Part shown: positions 39,847 through 47,625 of the stretch, piece by piece | Layout: every line of letters starts with the position of its first letter | Numbering within the stretch: position 1 is the first letter of the stretch | Origin: Rhodopseudomonas sp. P2A-2r | Lineage (GTDB): Bacteria; Pseudomonadota; Alphaproteobacteria; Rhizobiales; Xanthobacteraceae | NCBI RefSeq assembly: GCF_026015985.1 | Contig: NZ_CP110389.1 | Span: 558,001-622,000 of the forward strand | Direction of reading: 5' to 3' | Length of the DNA stretch: 64,000 nucleotides | Notes under the pieces: model-generated | Seen by the model: only the letters and a program-made list of their open reading frames with translations | The model's database searches: none | Told to the model about the DNA's origin: nothing | Made by a program: the position numbers and the translations under genes

Positions 39847-40852
39847 CAGTGATAGCCCGTCCCGGCGCTGACCTTGCCGCGAAACACGTAATAGGCCCAG
39901 GCCGTGTAAGCGAGGATGATCGGAACCAGTACGGCGACGCCCCAGATCATGAAGATCTGGCTGCTGGCCGGAGCGGCGGCCTGCCAGATGGTGATGCTGC
40001 GCGGCACGATATAGGGCCACATGCTGATGCCGAGGCCCGCATAGGACAGCGCGAACAGCGTCAGCGACAGGAAGAACGGCCGGTTGTCCTGCCTCTTGGC
40101 AAGGCTGCGCAGCAGCAGCGCGGTGACGGCGGCGACCGCAACGGGCACCGGCGCGGTCAGCAGCACGTTCGGCCAGTTGAACCAGCGCCGCGCATATTCG
40201 ACGTCGAGGAACGGGGTGGCGATGCTGACCACGCCGATGGCGCCCAGCATGGCGAACAGCAGCCACCAGCTCAGCATGTAGGCGCGTTCGCGCAGTTCTC
40301 CCTCGGTCTTCATCACCAGCCAGGTGGCGCCGAGCAGGCTGTAGCCGATCACCAGGGCGACGCCGGTGAGGATGCTGAACGGCGTCAGCCAGTCCCACCA
40401 GCCGCCGCCGTAGTGCCTGCCGTTGACGACGACGCCCTGCAGGATGGCGCCGAGCGCCACGCCCTGCGCCATGGTGGCCAGCAGCGAGCCGCCGGCAAAG
40501 GCGAAGTCCCATAGATTGCGTTCGCGCCGCGTGCGCCAGCGGAATTCGAAGGCGACGCCGCGAAACACCAGGCCGAGCAGCATGGCGATCATCGGCGTGT
40601 ACAGCGCCGGCATCAGCACGGCATAAGCGAGGGAAACGCGGCCATCAGCCCGCCGCCGCCGAGCACCAGCCAGGTCTCGTTGCCGTCCCACACCGGCGCG
40701 ACGGAATTCATCATCACATCGCGGTCTTCCTTCTTCGGAAACAGCGGAAACAGCATGCCGAGACCAAGGTCGAAGCCGTCCATCACCACATAGACGAAAA
40801 CGGCAAAGGCGATGATGAAGGCCCAGACGGTGGCGATATCGATGGCGATCAT
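39846..40852 (-). pseudogene. cydB: Cytochrome bd-type (CioB) ubiquinol oxidase subunit II, frameshifted
   Basis: The frame from ATG 40852 encodes the normal CydB N-terminus: FVYVVMDGFDLGLGML, VMMNSVAPVWDGNETWLV, GGGGLMAAFP. It is lost at the three G's of 40631-40633 (CCC on the coding strand). The adjacent frame continues from LAYAVLMPALYTPMIAML to the end (GKVSAGTGYH) at 39846. One additional C gives AAFPLAYAVLMP, the family sequence. Subunit II is needed for the di-heme-containing complex with CydA, so as written the oxidase would be non-functional. The start overlaps the cydA stop (ATGA). Confidence 0.9.
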
Positions 40853-42258
40853 GATGCGTGTCCCTGGGCGGCGTGGCCGGCTGCGGGGGTGATGCCGGCG
40901 GCGCGCACCGGCGCGTCGCCGCGGGGGCCCTGTTCGCCATGATGCGGCGGCGCGGCCATCAGCCTGAGGATGTAGATGACGCCGGCAGTGAATACGATGA
41001 AATACACGATCGCGAAGGCGATCAGCGACGATGCCACCGCCGGTGCGGCCAGCGGCGAGGTGGAGTCGGCGGTCCGCAGCAATCCGAACACGGTGAACGG
41101 CTGGCGTCCGGTCTCGGTGGTCACCCAGCCTGCCAGCACCGCGACGAAGCCGGCCGGGCCCATGGCCATGGCGAACAGATGCAGGAAGCGCGACTGGTAG
41201 AGCTCACCGCGCCAGCGCATCGCCAGACTCAGCAGCCCGAGGCCGAGCATCAGGAAGCCGATCCCCACCATGATGCGGAACGACCAGAAGGTGACCGGCA
41301 CCGGCGGCCAGTTTTCACGCGGCACGGTGTCGAGACCGGCCATCGGCGCGTTCATGTCATGCTTCAGGATCAGCGATCCCAGCTTCGGGACCTCGATGGC
41401 GTATTTGACTTTCGCCTCCTTCTGGTCGGGCAGGCCGAACAGGATCAGCGGCGCGCCGTCGGGATGGCTCTGGTAGTGGCCTTCCATGGCCATCAGCTTG
41501 GCGGGCTGGTGCTCCAGCGTGTTGAGGCCATGCTGGTCGCCGGCAAAAATCTGCAGCGGCGCCACCAGCGTGGCCATCCACATCGCCATGGAGAACATCA
41601 CCCGCGGGCCGGCGAGATGAGAATCCCGCAGCAGGTGCCAGGCGCCGACCGCGCCGACCACCAGCGCCGTGGTGAGATAGGCGGCCAGCACCATGTGAAC
41701 GAGGCGATAGGGGAAGGATGGGTTGAAGATGACCTTCATCCAGTCGGCGGCGATGAATTGGCCGTCGGTATTGATGGCGTAGCCGGCCGGGGTCTGCATC
41801 CAGGAGTTGGCCGACAGAATCCAGAACGCCGAGAACAGTGTGCCGATCGCCACCATCAGCGTGGCCAGGAAATGCAGCCGGTGGCCGACGCGCTCGAGCC
41901 CGAACAGCATGACGCCGAGGAAGCCGGCCTCGAGGAAGAACGCGGTCAGCACCTCATAGGCCATCAAGGGGCCGATCACCGGCCCGGTCTTGTCGGAGAA
42001 GACCGACCAGTTGGTGCCGAACTGGTAGGACATCACGATGCCCGACACCACGCCCATGCCGAAGGCGATGGCGAAGATCTTGAGCCAATAGTTGAACAGG
42101 TTGATGAACACCTCGCGGCCGGTCCACAGCCACAGCGCCTCCAGCACCGCGAGATAGCTGGCGAGCCCGATTGAGAACGCCGGAAAGATGATGTGGAACG
42201 ACATGGTGAAGGCGAACTGGGCTCTTGCCAGTATCACCGCGTCGACGCCTTCGAACAT
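40849..42258 (-). CDS. cydA: Cytochrome bd-type (CioA) ubiquinol oxidase subunit I
   Basis: A 469-residue membrane protein. Heme-ligand histidines are seen at His22 (FTMSFHIIFP) and His188 (YRLVHMVLAA). The quinol-binding Q loop between about 240 and 310 is short, which places it in the cyanide-insensitive CioA group and not the E. coli CydA type. It couples ubiquinol oxidation to oxygen reduction with high affinity. ATG 42258 was preferred to 42267 because GGAAGG lies directly against 42267 but nine bases before 42258. The tail (about 445-469) is His/Gly/Ala rich. The downstream cydB is frameshifted. Confidence 0.93.
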   Translation of the reverse strand: MFEGVDAVILARAQFAFTMSFHIIFPAFSIGLASYLAVLEALWLWTGREVFINLFNYWLKIFAIAFGMGVVSGIVMSYQFGTNWSVFSDKTGPVIGPLMAYEVLTAFFLEAGFLGVMLFGLERVGHRLHFLATLMVAIGTLFSAFWILSANSWMQTPAGYAINTDGQFIAADWMKVIFNPSFPYRLVHMVLAAYLTTALVVGAVGAWHLLRDSHLAGPRVMFSMAMWMATLVAPLQIFAGDQHGLNTLEHQPAKLMAMEGHYQSHPDGAPLILFGLPDQKEAKVKYAIEVPKLGSLILKHDMNAPMAGLDTVPRENWPPVPVTFWSFRIMVGIGFLMLGLGLLSLAMRWRGELYQSRFLHLFAMAMGPAGFVAVLAGWVTTETGRQPFTVFGLLRTADSTSPLAAPAVASSLIAFAIVYFIVFTAGVIYILRLMAAPPHHGEQGPRGDAPVRAAGITPAAGHAAQGHAS

Positions 42259-42348
42259 GCTGATCATCCTTCCGCAACTCGCATCGGGATGATTAGCACG
42301 TGGTCTGTGTCGATCCTATCTCGGGATGTCTTCTGCCGCGCCGGTTCC

Positions 42349-42909
42349 CTAGCTGCTCGCTTTCAGCAAGCTTTTGATCGTGCTCTCAATTTTCTCATAC
42401 TGGCCTTCGCCGTCGTGCTGGTAGACAATATGTCCACCCTGATCGACGATGTATTGGGCCGGCCAGTAGCGGTTGCTGTAGGCATTCCAGGTCCGCGAGT
42501 CATTGTCCTGCGCCACCGGATAGGTGATGCCGTGGCGTTGCAATGCGGCGTTCACGTTTGATGCCGAGCGTTCGAACGGGAATTCGGGCGTGTGGACGCC
42601 AACGATGACAAAGCCGCGATCCTTGTATTTGGCGTAGAGCTCCGTGACGTGCGGCAGCGTGTTCACACAGTTGACGCAGCCATAGGTCCAGAAGTTCACC
42701 AGCACCACCTTGCCGCGCAGGCCTGCCATCGTCAGCGGCCCCGAGTTGAACCAGGTGCCGATGCCGCTGAATTCCGGCGCGACATCCTGGGCTGCAGCCA
42801 TCTGCAGGGGCGCCGGCGGGTTGCCGGTTTCGCCGGCGAGGGCAGGCAGGGCCGTTCCGAGCAGGGCTGCAAGGAGCGAGGCGGACGTAATGAACGAGCG
42901 GGTCTTCAT
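42349..42909 (-). CDS. TlpA-like thioredoxin-fold exported protein
   Basis: A 186-residue exported thiol-disulfide protein with a signal peptide (about 1-26). Its redox motif is GCVNC (Cys78, Cys81) in VNFWTYGCVNCVNTLPH, and it has VHTPEFPFE and WPAQYIVDQGG. The pattern is that of the Trx domain of DipZ-type proteins. The upstream CcdA gene would supply electrons across the membrane. GAGGAAC precedes the ATG at 42909. The target may be cytochrome or envelope proteins (inference). Confidence 0.88.
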   Translation of the reverse strand: MKTRSFITSASLLAALLGTALPALAGETGNPPAPLQMAAAQDVAPEFSGIGTWFNSGPLTMAGLRGKVVLVNFWTYGCVNCVNTLPHVTELYAKYKDRGFVIVGVHTPEFPFERSASNVNAALQRHGITYPVAQDNDSRTWNAYSNRYWPAQYIVDQGGHIVYQHDGEGQYEKIESTIKSLLKASS

Positions 42910-42926
42910 GTCATGTTCCTCGGAGG

Positions 42927-43622
42927 TTACAGGCCGAGCTGGCCGGTGGGGTAGAAGGCTGTCAGCCACGCCACGATCTGCGTGTCGTACTGAAAGTAGG
43001 AGGCGACCGCGAAGCCGATCACGATGACGCCAAAGGCCTGCTGCAGCCTCGGCGAAATCCGTGCGATGCTGCGGACCCGCGTGGTGACTGCCTGGCCGCC
43101 ATAGGCGATCGCCAGCATGGGGATCGCCGCGCCGACGGCGTAGGCGATCATCAGGGTGCTGCCCCAGGCGACATCCTTCGATGTCGCGACGATCGTCAGG
43201 ATCGAACCGAGCACCGGACCGGCGCAGGGCGTCCATACCAGCCCCAGCGTGGTGCCGAGCACGAAGCCGCCGATATTGCCGGGATGCGCGACCGCACGGC
43301 TTCCTTCGGACGTGTATCCGCCGATGCGGTTGGTCAGCCAATGAAACGGCGTCGGCCAGATCATCAGCACCCCGAAGCCGAGCAGCAGGACAGCCGCGGC
43401 GGTACGCAGCACATTCGGATCGAAATCGAAGGCCTGGGTCAGCCAGCCGAGCAGCAGGGCGACAAAGGAAAACGACAGCACGAAGCCGAGGGCGATCATC
43501 GCCGGACGTATCCTGCCGGTGTGACCCAGCGATGCGCCGAGCAGGATCGGCAGCATGGGCAGCGTGCAGGGTGCGGCGATGGTCAGCACACCGGCGAGCA
43601 CAGCGAGAACGAGGTTGAGCAT
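42927..43622 (-). CDS. ccdA: CcdA/DsbD-like thiol-reductant transporter
   Basis: A 231-residue inner-membrane protein with six hydrophobic segments and the two conserved cysteines (APCTLPMLP, residue 19; TPCAGPVLG, about 132). It transfers reducing equivalents from cytoplasmic thioredoxin to a periplasmic partner, here probably the exported thioredoxin encoded 17 bases downstream. A longer open frame joins the two in the wrong frame and is not a fusion. Confidence 0.9.
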   Translation of the reverse strand: MLNLVLAVLAGVLTIAAPCTLPMLPILLGASLGHTGRIRPAMIALGFVLSFSFVALLLGWLTQAFDFDPNVLRTAAAVLLLGFGVLMIWPTPFHWLTNRIGGYTSEGSRAVAHPGNIGGFVLGTTLGLVWTPCAGPVLGSILTIVATSKDVAWGSTLMIAYAVGAAIPMLAIAYGGQAVTTRVRSIARISPRLQQAFGVIVIGFAVASYFQYDTQIVAWLTAFYPTGQLGL

Positions 43623-43763
43623 TGGTCGGCCCCATGGCGCGCCGCGCTCATGACCGGATCGTCACGACGGGCGCATGATGGGTCTTCGCGATGAGATGCA
43701 ATCCCGTTACGCGGCAGGCGTCACGTGTTCGTGAGACGCACGAGGCGGCATCGCGAACTCTCC

Positions 43764-43791
43764 TGTCGTCGCCGCGAAGGCGGGGACGACA
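43764..43791. repeat. Short palindromic repeat upstream of ccdA
   Basis: TGTCGTCGCCGCGAAGGCGG followed by GGACGACA forms a compact imperfect hairpin of the REP type. It is similar in core to family B (CCGCGAAGGCGG). It lies in the 265-base gap between ccdA and the exported small-protein gene; nothing else is evident there except the terminator at 43811. Confidence 0.5.
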
Positions 43792-43810
43792 TCGGAGATC
43801 GTCGTATCCA

Positions 43811-43847
43811 AACAAAAAAGACCCGGAAGGGGCATCCCGTCCGGGTC
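43811..43847 (-). terminator. Rho-independent terminator of the small exported-protein gene
   Basis: On the minus strand a GACCCGGA/TCCGGGTC stem is followed by TTTTTTGTTT, starting about 40 bases after the stop of the 43888-44085 gene. Confidence 0.8.
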
Positions 43848-43887
43848 GAAGGCTGTTTGGAGGTCGGAACGTGGGAGAAAAATTCAA

Positions 43888-44085
43888 TCAGCGGCGGGCA
43901 TCACCGTCGAAGGAGATCACGCATACCTCCGCCGGGTTCCTGCTGCTGCAGTCGATCACCTGCTGGCGGACCGTCATCGCGCCGTCGCGTGGGGCGTGAG
44001 GCGCGGTGTTCTGGGCCGACAGCGAGGCCAGGGTGCAGATCGCGCCGAGCGGGATGACGAAGAAGCGGAAGGTGGGATTCAGCAT
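43888..44085 (-). CDS. Small exported protein of unknown function
   Basis: A 65-residue protein with a signal peptide (LNPTFRFFVIPLGAICTLAS, cleavage likely near SAQ) and a short mature part with two cysteines (DCSSRNPAEVCVISFDG) that could form a disulfide. A GGGAG precedes the ATG, and a terminator follows the gene, which supports its reality. It sits between an ECF sigma gene and ccdA, downstream of a tandem array of CRP/FNR-like palindromes. Periplasmic thiol chemistry is suggested only by position. Confidence 0.6.
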   Translation of the reverse strand: MLNPTFRFFVIPLGAICTLASLSAQNTAPHAPRDGAMTVRQQVIDCSSRNPAEVCVISFDGDARR

Positions 44086-44182
44086 TTTCTCACTCCCTGT
44101 TCGGCGTTGGTGATGATTGGAATAGCAGGCGATTCTTTCCGGCCGATGTCGTCGACTGTTTCATGTGTTTCGTCGCGCGACC

Positions 44183-44230
44183 GTGATCCCGATCACATCG
44201 TGATCCCAATCACATCGTGACCTCGATTAC
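44183..44230. promoter_or_regulatory. Tandem CRP/FNR-like palindromes, 17-bp period
   Basis: GTGATCCCGATCAC (44183-44196), GTGATCCCAATCAC (44200-44213) and a weaker GTGACCTCGATTAC (44217-44230) repeat every 17 bases. Each has the 5-4-5 half-site form GTGAT-N4-ATCAC, matching the CRP/FNR superfamily. The third overlaps the end of the sigma-factor gene. They lie about 100-145 bases upstream of the small exported-protein gene. Confidence 0.55.
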
Positions 44231-44838
44231 GCGGCGAGGCTATCGATGCCGGCGCTCTTGAGCAGTTCGGCCAGCTGCTTGCGGGCGTAGAACATCCGGG
44301 TCTTCACCGTGGAAGCGGGGATACCGATCAGCGACGCCACCTCTTCCACCGACTTCTCGTGATAGTAGACCAGGTTGACGATCTCGCGATGCGCCGGCGA
44401 CAGCTTGGCGACACAGGCGCGCAGGATGGCGCTGGTGCGGCTGCGCTCGAGCGACGCCTCCGGCGTGTCGGCGGAATCGGCGATCTCCATCACGTCGTCC
44501 TGGTCTATGTCCTCGTGCTTGCGCTGGCGCAGCGCGGTCAGCGCCTTGAAGCGGGCGATCGACAGCAGCCAGGTCGAGACCTGCGAGCGGCCCTCGAACT
44601 GGCCGGCGGTGCGCCACACGTCCAGGAACACCTGGCTGACCAGGTCTTCGGCCAGCGTCGTGTCGCGCAGCATGCGCAGCACGAAGCGGTAGACCCGCAC
44701 ATGGTGGCGCGAATACAGCGTGTGCATCGCGGTCCGGTCGCCGCCTGAAATGCGCTCCAGCAACATTTCATCGGAGGTAGCCCGGGCGGCAATGATGCCC
44801 TGATGGCCTGCGGCGCTGATGGCGATGACGTTCTGCAT
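44227..44838 (-). CDS. ECF-family RNA polymerase sigma factor
   Basis: A 203-residue sigma factor with region 2 (LYSRHHVRVYRFVLRML, VSQVFLDVWR; about 30-100) and region 4 (LSPAHREIVNLVYYHEKSVEEVA, about 140-190, read in parts). ATG 44838 was chosen from GGGAG six bases upstream, in preference to a longer frame. No anti-sigma gene is adjacent, so control is unclear. A CRP/FNR-like palindrome lies 216-229 bases upstream of the start. Its regulon cannot be deduced here. Confidence 0.88.
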   Translation of the reverse strand: MQNVIAISAAGHQGIIAARATSDEMLLERISGGDRTAMHTLYSRHHVRVYRFVLRMLRDTTLAEDLVSQVFLDVWRTAGQFEGRSQVSTWLLSIARFKALTALRQRKHEDIDQDDVMEIADSADTPEASLERSRTSAILRACVAKLSPAHREIVNLVYYHEKSVEEVASLIGIPASTVKTRMFYARKQLAELLKSAGIDSLAA

Positions 44839-45140
44839 GATCGGCTCCCGTGAGACACCGCAAATGGCGGCTTCGTTGGGAGGAGTGATAGCCAGCGCGG
44901 GTTTCGGGACGTCTGCGTCAAAACCGAAAATGGTTTCATGCCACCTATGGAATGTTTCGTCGCGAAGCGGGCGGCGACACATTCAGAGAAAAACAGTAAT
45001 GATTTTAAGGGGCGTGACGCCCCCGTGCCGGATCGCGCCGGCGCCGCTACTTTGTGATCCAGATCACACTGGAGGGCCATGCCACGCCTAGGCGTGGCGT
45101 GGCAGGCGAGGATTCCGGGCTTGCCGGCCGCAAAATCCGC
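44839..45140. other. Intergenic region between ECF sigma gene and the response-regulator gene
   Basis: About 302 bases. It contains a CRP/FNR-like palindrome (45054-45067) and a perfect 18-bp palindrome GCCACGCCTAGGCGTGGC (45081-45098). I see no gene. The transcription start of the sigma gene is probably here. Confidence 0.5.
45054..45067. promoter_or_regulatory. CRP/FNR-like palindrome upstream of ECF sigma gene
   Basis: GTGATCCAGATCAC, inside TGTGATCCAGATCACA, has the exact TGTGA-N6-TCACA form of the classical CRP site. It shares both half-sites with the array at 44183. The distance to the sigma-gene ATG is 216-229 bases. Confidence 0.5.
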
Positions 45141-45878
45141 TCAGGCCTTGTCGCCCGCCGGGGAAAACAGATAGCCGCCGCCGCGAATGGTGCGGATCAC
45201 CGCCGGCTTGGTCGGGTCCGGTTCGATCTTGCGGCGAATCCGCATGATTCGCAGGTCGACGGCGCGGTCGAACGCCTCGGCGTCGCGTGCATTGGCCAGT
45301 TCAAGCAGCCGTTCGCGCGACAGCACCCGCTTGGGATTGGCCGCGAACACCTTCAGCAGGCCGAATTCCGATGCGGTCAGCGGGTGTTCGTTGCCCTCGT
45401 CGTCGCGCAGCGCCTGGGCCTGCAGGTCGAGCCATTTGGTGCCGAAGCGAACCAGATGGTCGGTCTCGGCCTTGGCCGGCGCTGCAACCTCGGCCGGCGC
45501 TGGCTTGACGGCACTGCGTCGCAGCACCGAACGGATCCGTGCCATCAGCTCGCGCAACTCGCAGGGCTTGGCGATGTAGTCGTCGGCGCCGAGCTCCAGC
45601 CCCACCACGCGATCGATCGGGCTGGCGGTGGCCGTCAGCATGATCACCGGCACGTTGGTGCGGCTTTTCAGGTCGCGGATGATCGACAGCCCGTCTTCCT
45701 CAGGCATGTTGAGGTCGAGCACCACGAGATCCGGCACGCCGGTCTCGATTACGCCGCGCAGGCTCTTGCCACCGTCGCACAGGGTGACGGAGAAGCCGTG
45801 CATTTTGAGATAATCGCCGACCATTTCACGGGCGGGTGCTTCGTCGTCGACAATGATGATATGCGGGCTCTGGCTCAT
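45141..45878 (-). CDS. OmpR-family response regulator
   Basis: A 245-residue two-component regulator. The receiver carries Asp55 (VVLDLNMPEEDG). The C-terminal winged helix has LTASEFGLLKVFAANPKRVLSRERLL (in part) and RTIRGGGYLFSP. It binds DNA when phosphorylated. Its start follows the stop of the upstream kinase by one base, so the three genes 49676-45141 form one operon. The kinase encoded just upstream is its likely partner. Confidence 0.92.
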   Translation of the reverse strand: MSQSPHIIIVDDEAPAREMVGDYLKMHGFSVTLCDGGKSLRGVIETGVPDLVVLDLNMPEEDGLSIIRDLKSRTNVPVIMLTATASPIDRVVGLELGADDYIAKPCELRELMARIRSVLRRSAVKPAPAEVAAPAKAETDHLVRFGTKWLDLQAQALRDDEGNEHPLTASEFGLLKVFAANPKRVLSRERLLELANARDAEAFDRAVDLRIMRIRRKIEPDPTKPAVIRTIRGGGYLFSPAGDKA

Positions 45879-45879
45879 G

Positions 45880-47625
45880 TCACGCTTCGGCTGTCGCAGG
45901 CAGGATGATGGTGAAAGTCGCGCCGCGGCCGGGGCCGGGACTGTCCGCAGTCACCTCGCCGCCATGCATGTCGACGATCCGCTTGACGATCGACAGGCCA
46001 AGGCCAGTCGAGCTTTCGCCGCCGGTGGGCTTGGCCGACAACCGCTGGAAGCGGCCGAACAGCCGGTCGATATCCTCCGGCGACAGGCCGGCGCCTTCGT
46101 CGCTGACGCGGACGATGGCGTTCTCGCCGTCGCAGGCAACGGAGATGGCTATCTTGCCGCCGATCGGACTGTATTTGATGGCGTTGCTGATGAGATTGTC
46201 GATCGCCTCGCGCATCCGGTCGGCATCGCACATGGTGTGATCGCGGGTCGATGCCGACACGGTCATGACCTGCTGCTTGTTGACGGCCAGCGGCCTGTTG
46301 GCCTCGGCGACTTCGGTGACCAGCGCGGAAATATCGACGGCCTCCCGCCGGATGGTGATGTCGAAGGCATCGGCCATGGCGTCGTTGATGAGGTGATCGA
46401 CCATCGAGGTCAGGCGTCGCGTGGCGTCGCGGATATGATCGACCTGCGCGGCGATGCTGTCCTTGGCGGCTCCGGCGGAGATCAGCTCGGTCAGCATTTC
46501 GGTGCGGCCGAGGATGACGCCGAGCGGATTCTTCAGGTCGTGGGCGACGGTGCCGAGAATCTCGTTCTTGAAGCCGTTGGCGCGCTGCAGCCGCAGCCAT
46601 TGCGCCGACAGTCGGCGATTGGCCTGCATCAAGGCGCGCGTGCGCTGGGCGACACGGTCCTCGAGCTGCGTATTGGCCTCATGGAGCTGCTGATAGAGGA
46701 TCACATTGTCGAAGGCGATCGACAGCCGGCTCCCGAAGATCTCCACCAGCGAGCGGTCGGTGTCGGACAGCTGATGTTCGGCCTGCAGCAGCACCACCAC
46801 CTCGCGTCCGCTGCCGGTGCGCACATAGAGCACGGTGCGCTGGTCGGCGAAGTCGTGCTTGCGGCGGCGGAATGCCTCTTCGACCATCTGCCGCAGGTCC
46901 GGATCGAGTCCCTGCGGGCCGGGGCAGCCGATGAAACGGCTGTAGCAGCCGGAGCCGGCCAGTACCGCAAAATCGTCGCCTTTCGTGCCGCTGTCGCGCA
47001 GCACCAGGATTCCGGCGCAGTCGACATTCAGCAGCGACGCAATCTGGGTCAGCACGCCCTCGGCAAGCCGCTGCATCGACTTGAAGTCGTAAAGCGTCGA
47101 GGCGGCGTCGAGGATGATCTCGAGCCCGCGCCTTGTCTGCACCATGCGTTCGAGCTGCTGGTAGCTGCGCAGCGCCGCGGTCAGCGAGGTGAACAGCTTG
47201 TCGGCGGTGAGCTCGGTCTTGGCCTTGTAGTCGTTGATGTCGTAATCGACGATGACGCGGCGTTCCGGCGCCTGGCCGGGCTGCCCGGTGCGCAGGATGA
47301 TGCGGACGGTCTCGTTCTGAAGCTCATTGCGGATGAACTCGACGAGGTCGAGCCCGGCGGCGTCAGTTTCCATGATGACGTCGAGCAGTACCGCGGCGAT
47401 GTCCGGATGCGCGCGCATCAGGGTCTGGCCTTCCGCAGCCGAATAGGCCGAGAGGATCTCGAGGCCCTGGCCGTTGAGACTGTAGTCGCTGAGCGCGAAG
47501 CGGGTGCCCTCATGCACCGCGTGATCGTCGTCGATCACGGCTATTTTCCACCTGCGCCCTGTCGATGCCTCGGGCTCGGGCCCGAAATCTTCGATCAGTT
47601 GGAGGACATCGTCCTGGTCGGCCAT
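45880..47625 (-). CDS. Receiver-DUF3369-histidine kinase
   Basis: A 581-residue cytoplasmic kinase. An N-terminal receiver-like domain has Asp82 (AVLLDVIMETD). Next come a DUF3369 sensor (about 165-315), a HisKA domain with His362 (GTVAHDLKNP) and an ATPase domain (NLISNAIKYSPIGG, STGLGLSIVKRIVDMHGG). The arrangement is typical of phosphorelay kinases where an upstream kinase phosphorylates the receiver. It overlaps the upstream kinase gene by 31 bases and precedes the OmpR-type regulator. Confidence 0.9.
   Translation of the reverse strand: MADQDDVLQLIEDFGPEPEASTGRRWKIAVIDDDHAVHEGTRFALSDYSLNGQGLEILSAYSAAEGQTLMRAHPDIAAVLLDVIMETDAAGLDLVEFIRNELQNETVRIILRTGQPGQAPERRVIVDYDINDYKAKTELTADKLFTSLTAALRSYQQLERMVQTRRGLEIILDAASTLYDFKSMQRLAEGVLTQIASLLNVDCAGILVLRDSGTKGDDFAVLAGSGCYSRFIGCPGPQGLDPDLRQMVEEAFRRRKHDFADQRTVLYVRTGSGREVVVLLQAEHQLSDTDRSLVEIFGSRLSIAFDNVILYQQLHEANTQLEDRVAQRTRALMQANRRLSAQWLRLQRANGFKNEILGTVAHDLKNPLGVILGRTEMLTELISAGAAKDSIAAQVDHIRDATRRLTSMVDHLINDAMADAFDITIRREAVDISALVTEVAEANRPLAVNKQQVMTVSASTRDHTMCDADRMREAIDNLISNAIKYSPIGGKIAISVACDGENAIVRVSDEGAGLSPEDIDRLFGRFQRLSAKPTGGESSTGLGLSIVKRIVDMHGGEVTADSPGPGRGATFTIILPATAEA

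Noticed and set aside
42349..43635. Apparent fusion of CcdA and thioredoxin proteins
   Set aside because: The long frame reads ccdA in the wrong frame. CcdA itself is encoded in another frame at 42927-43622, and the thioredoxin has its own ATG, ribosome site and signal peptide at 42909.
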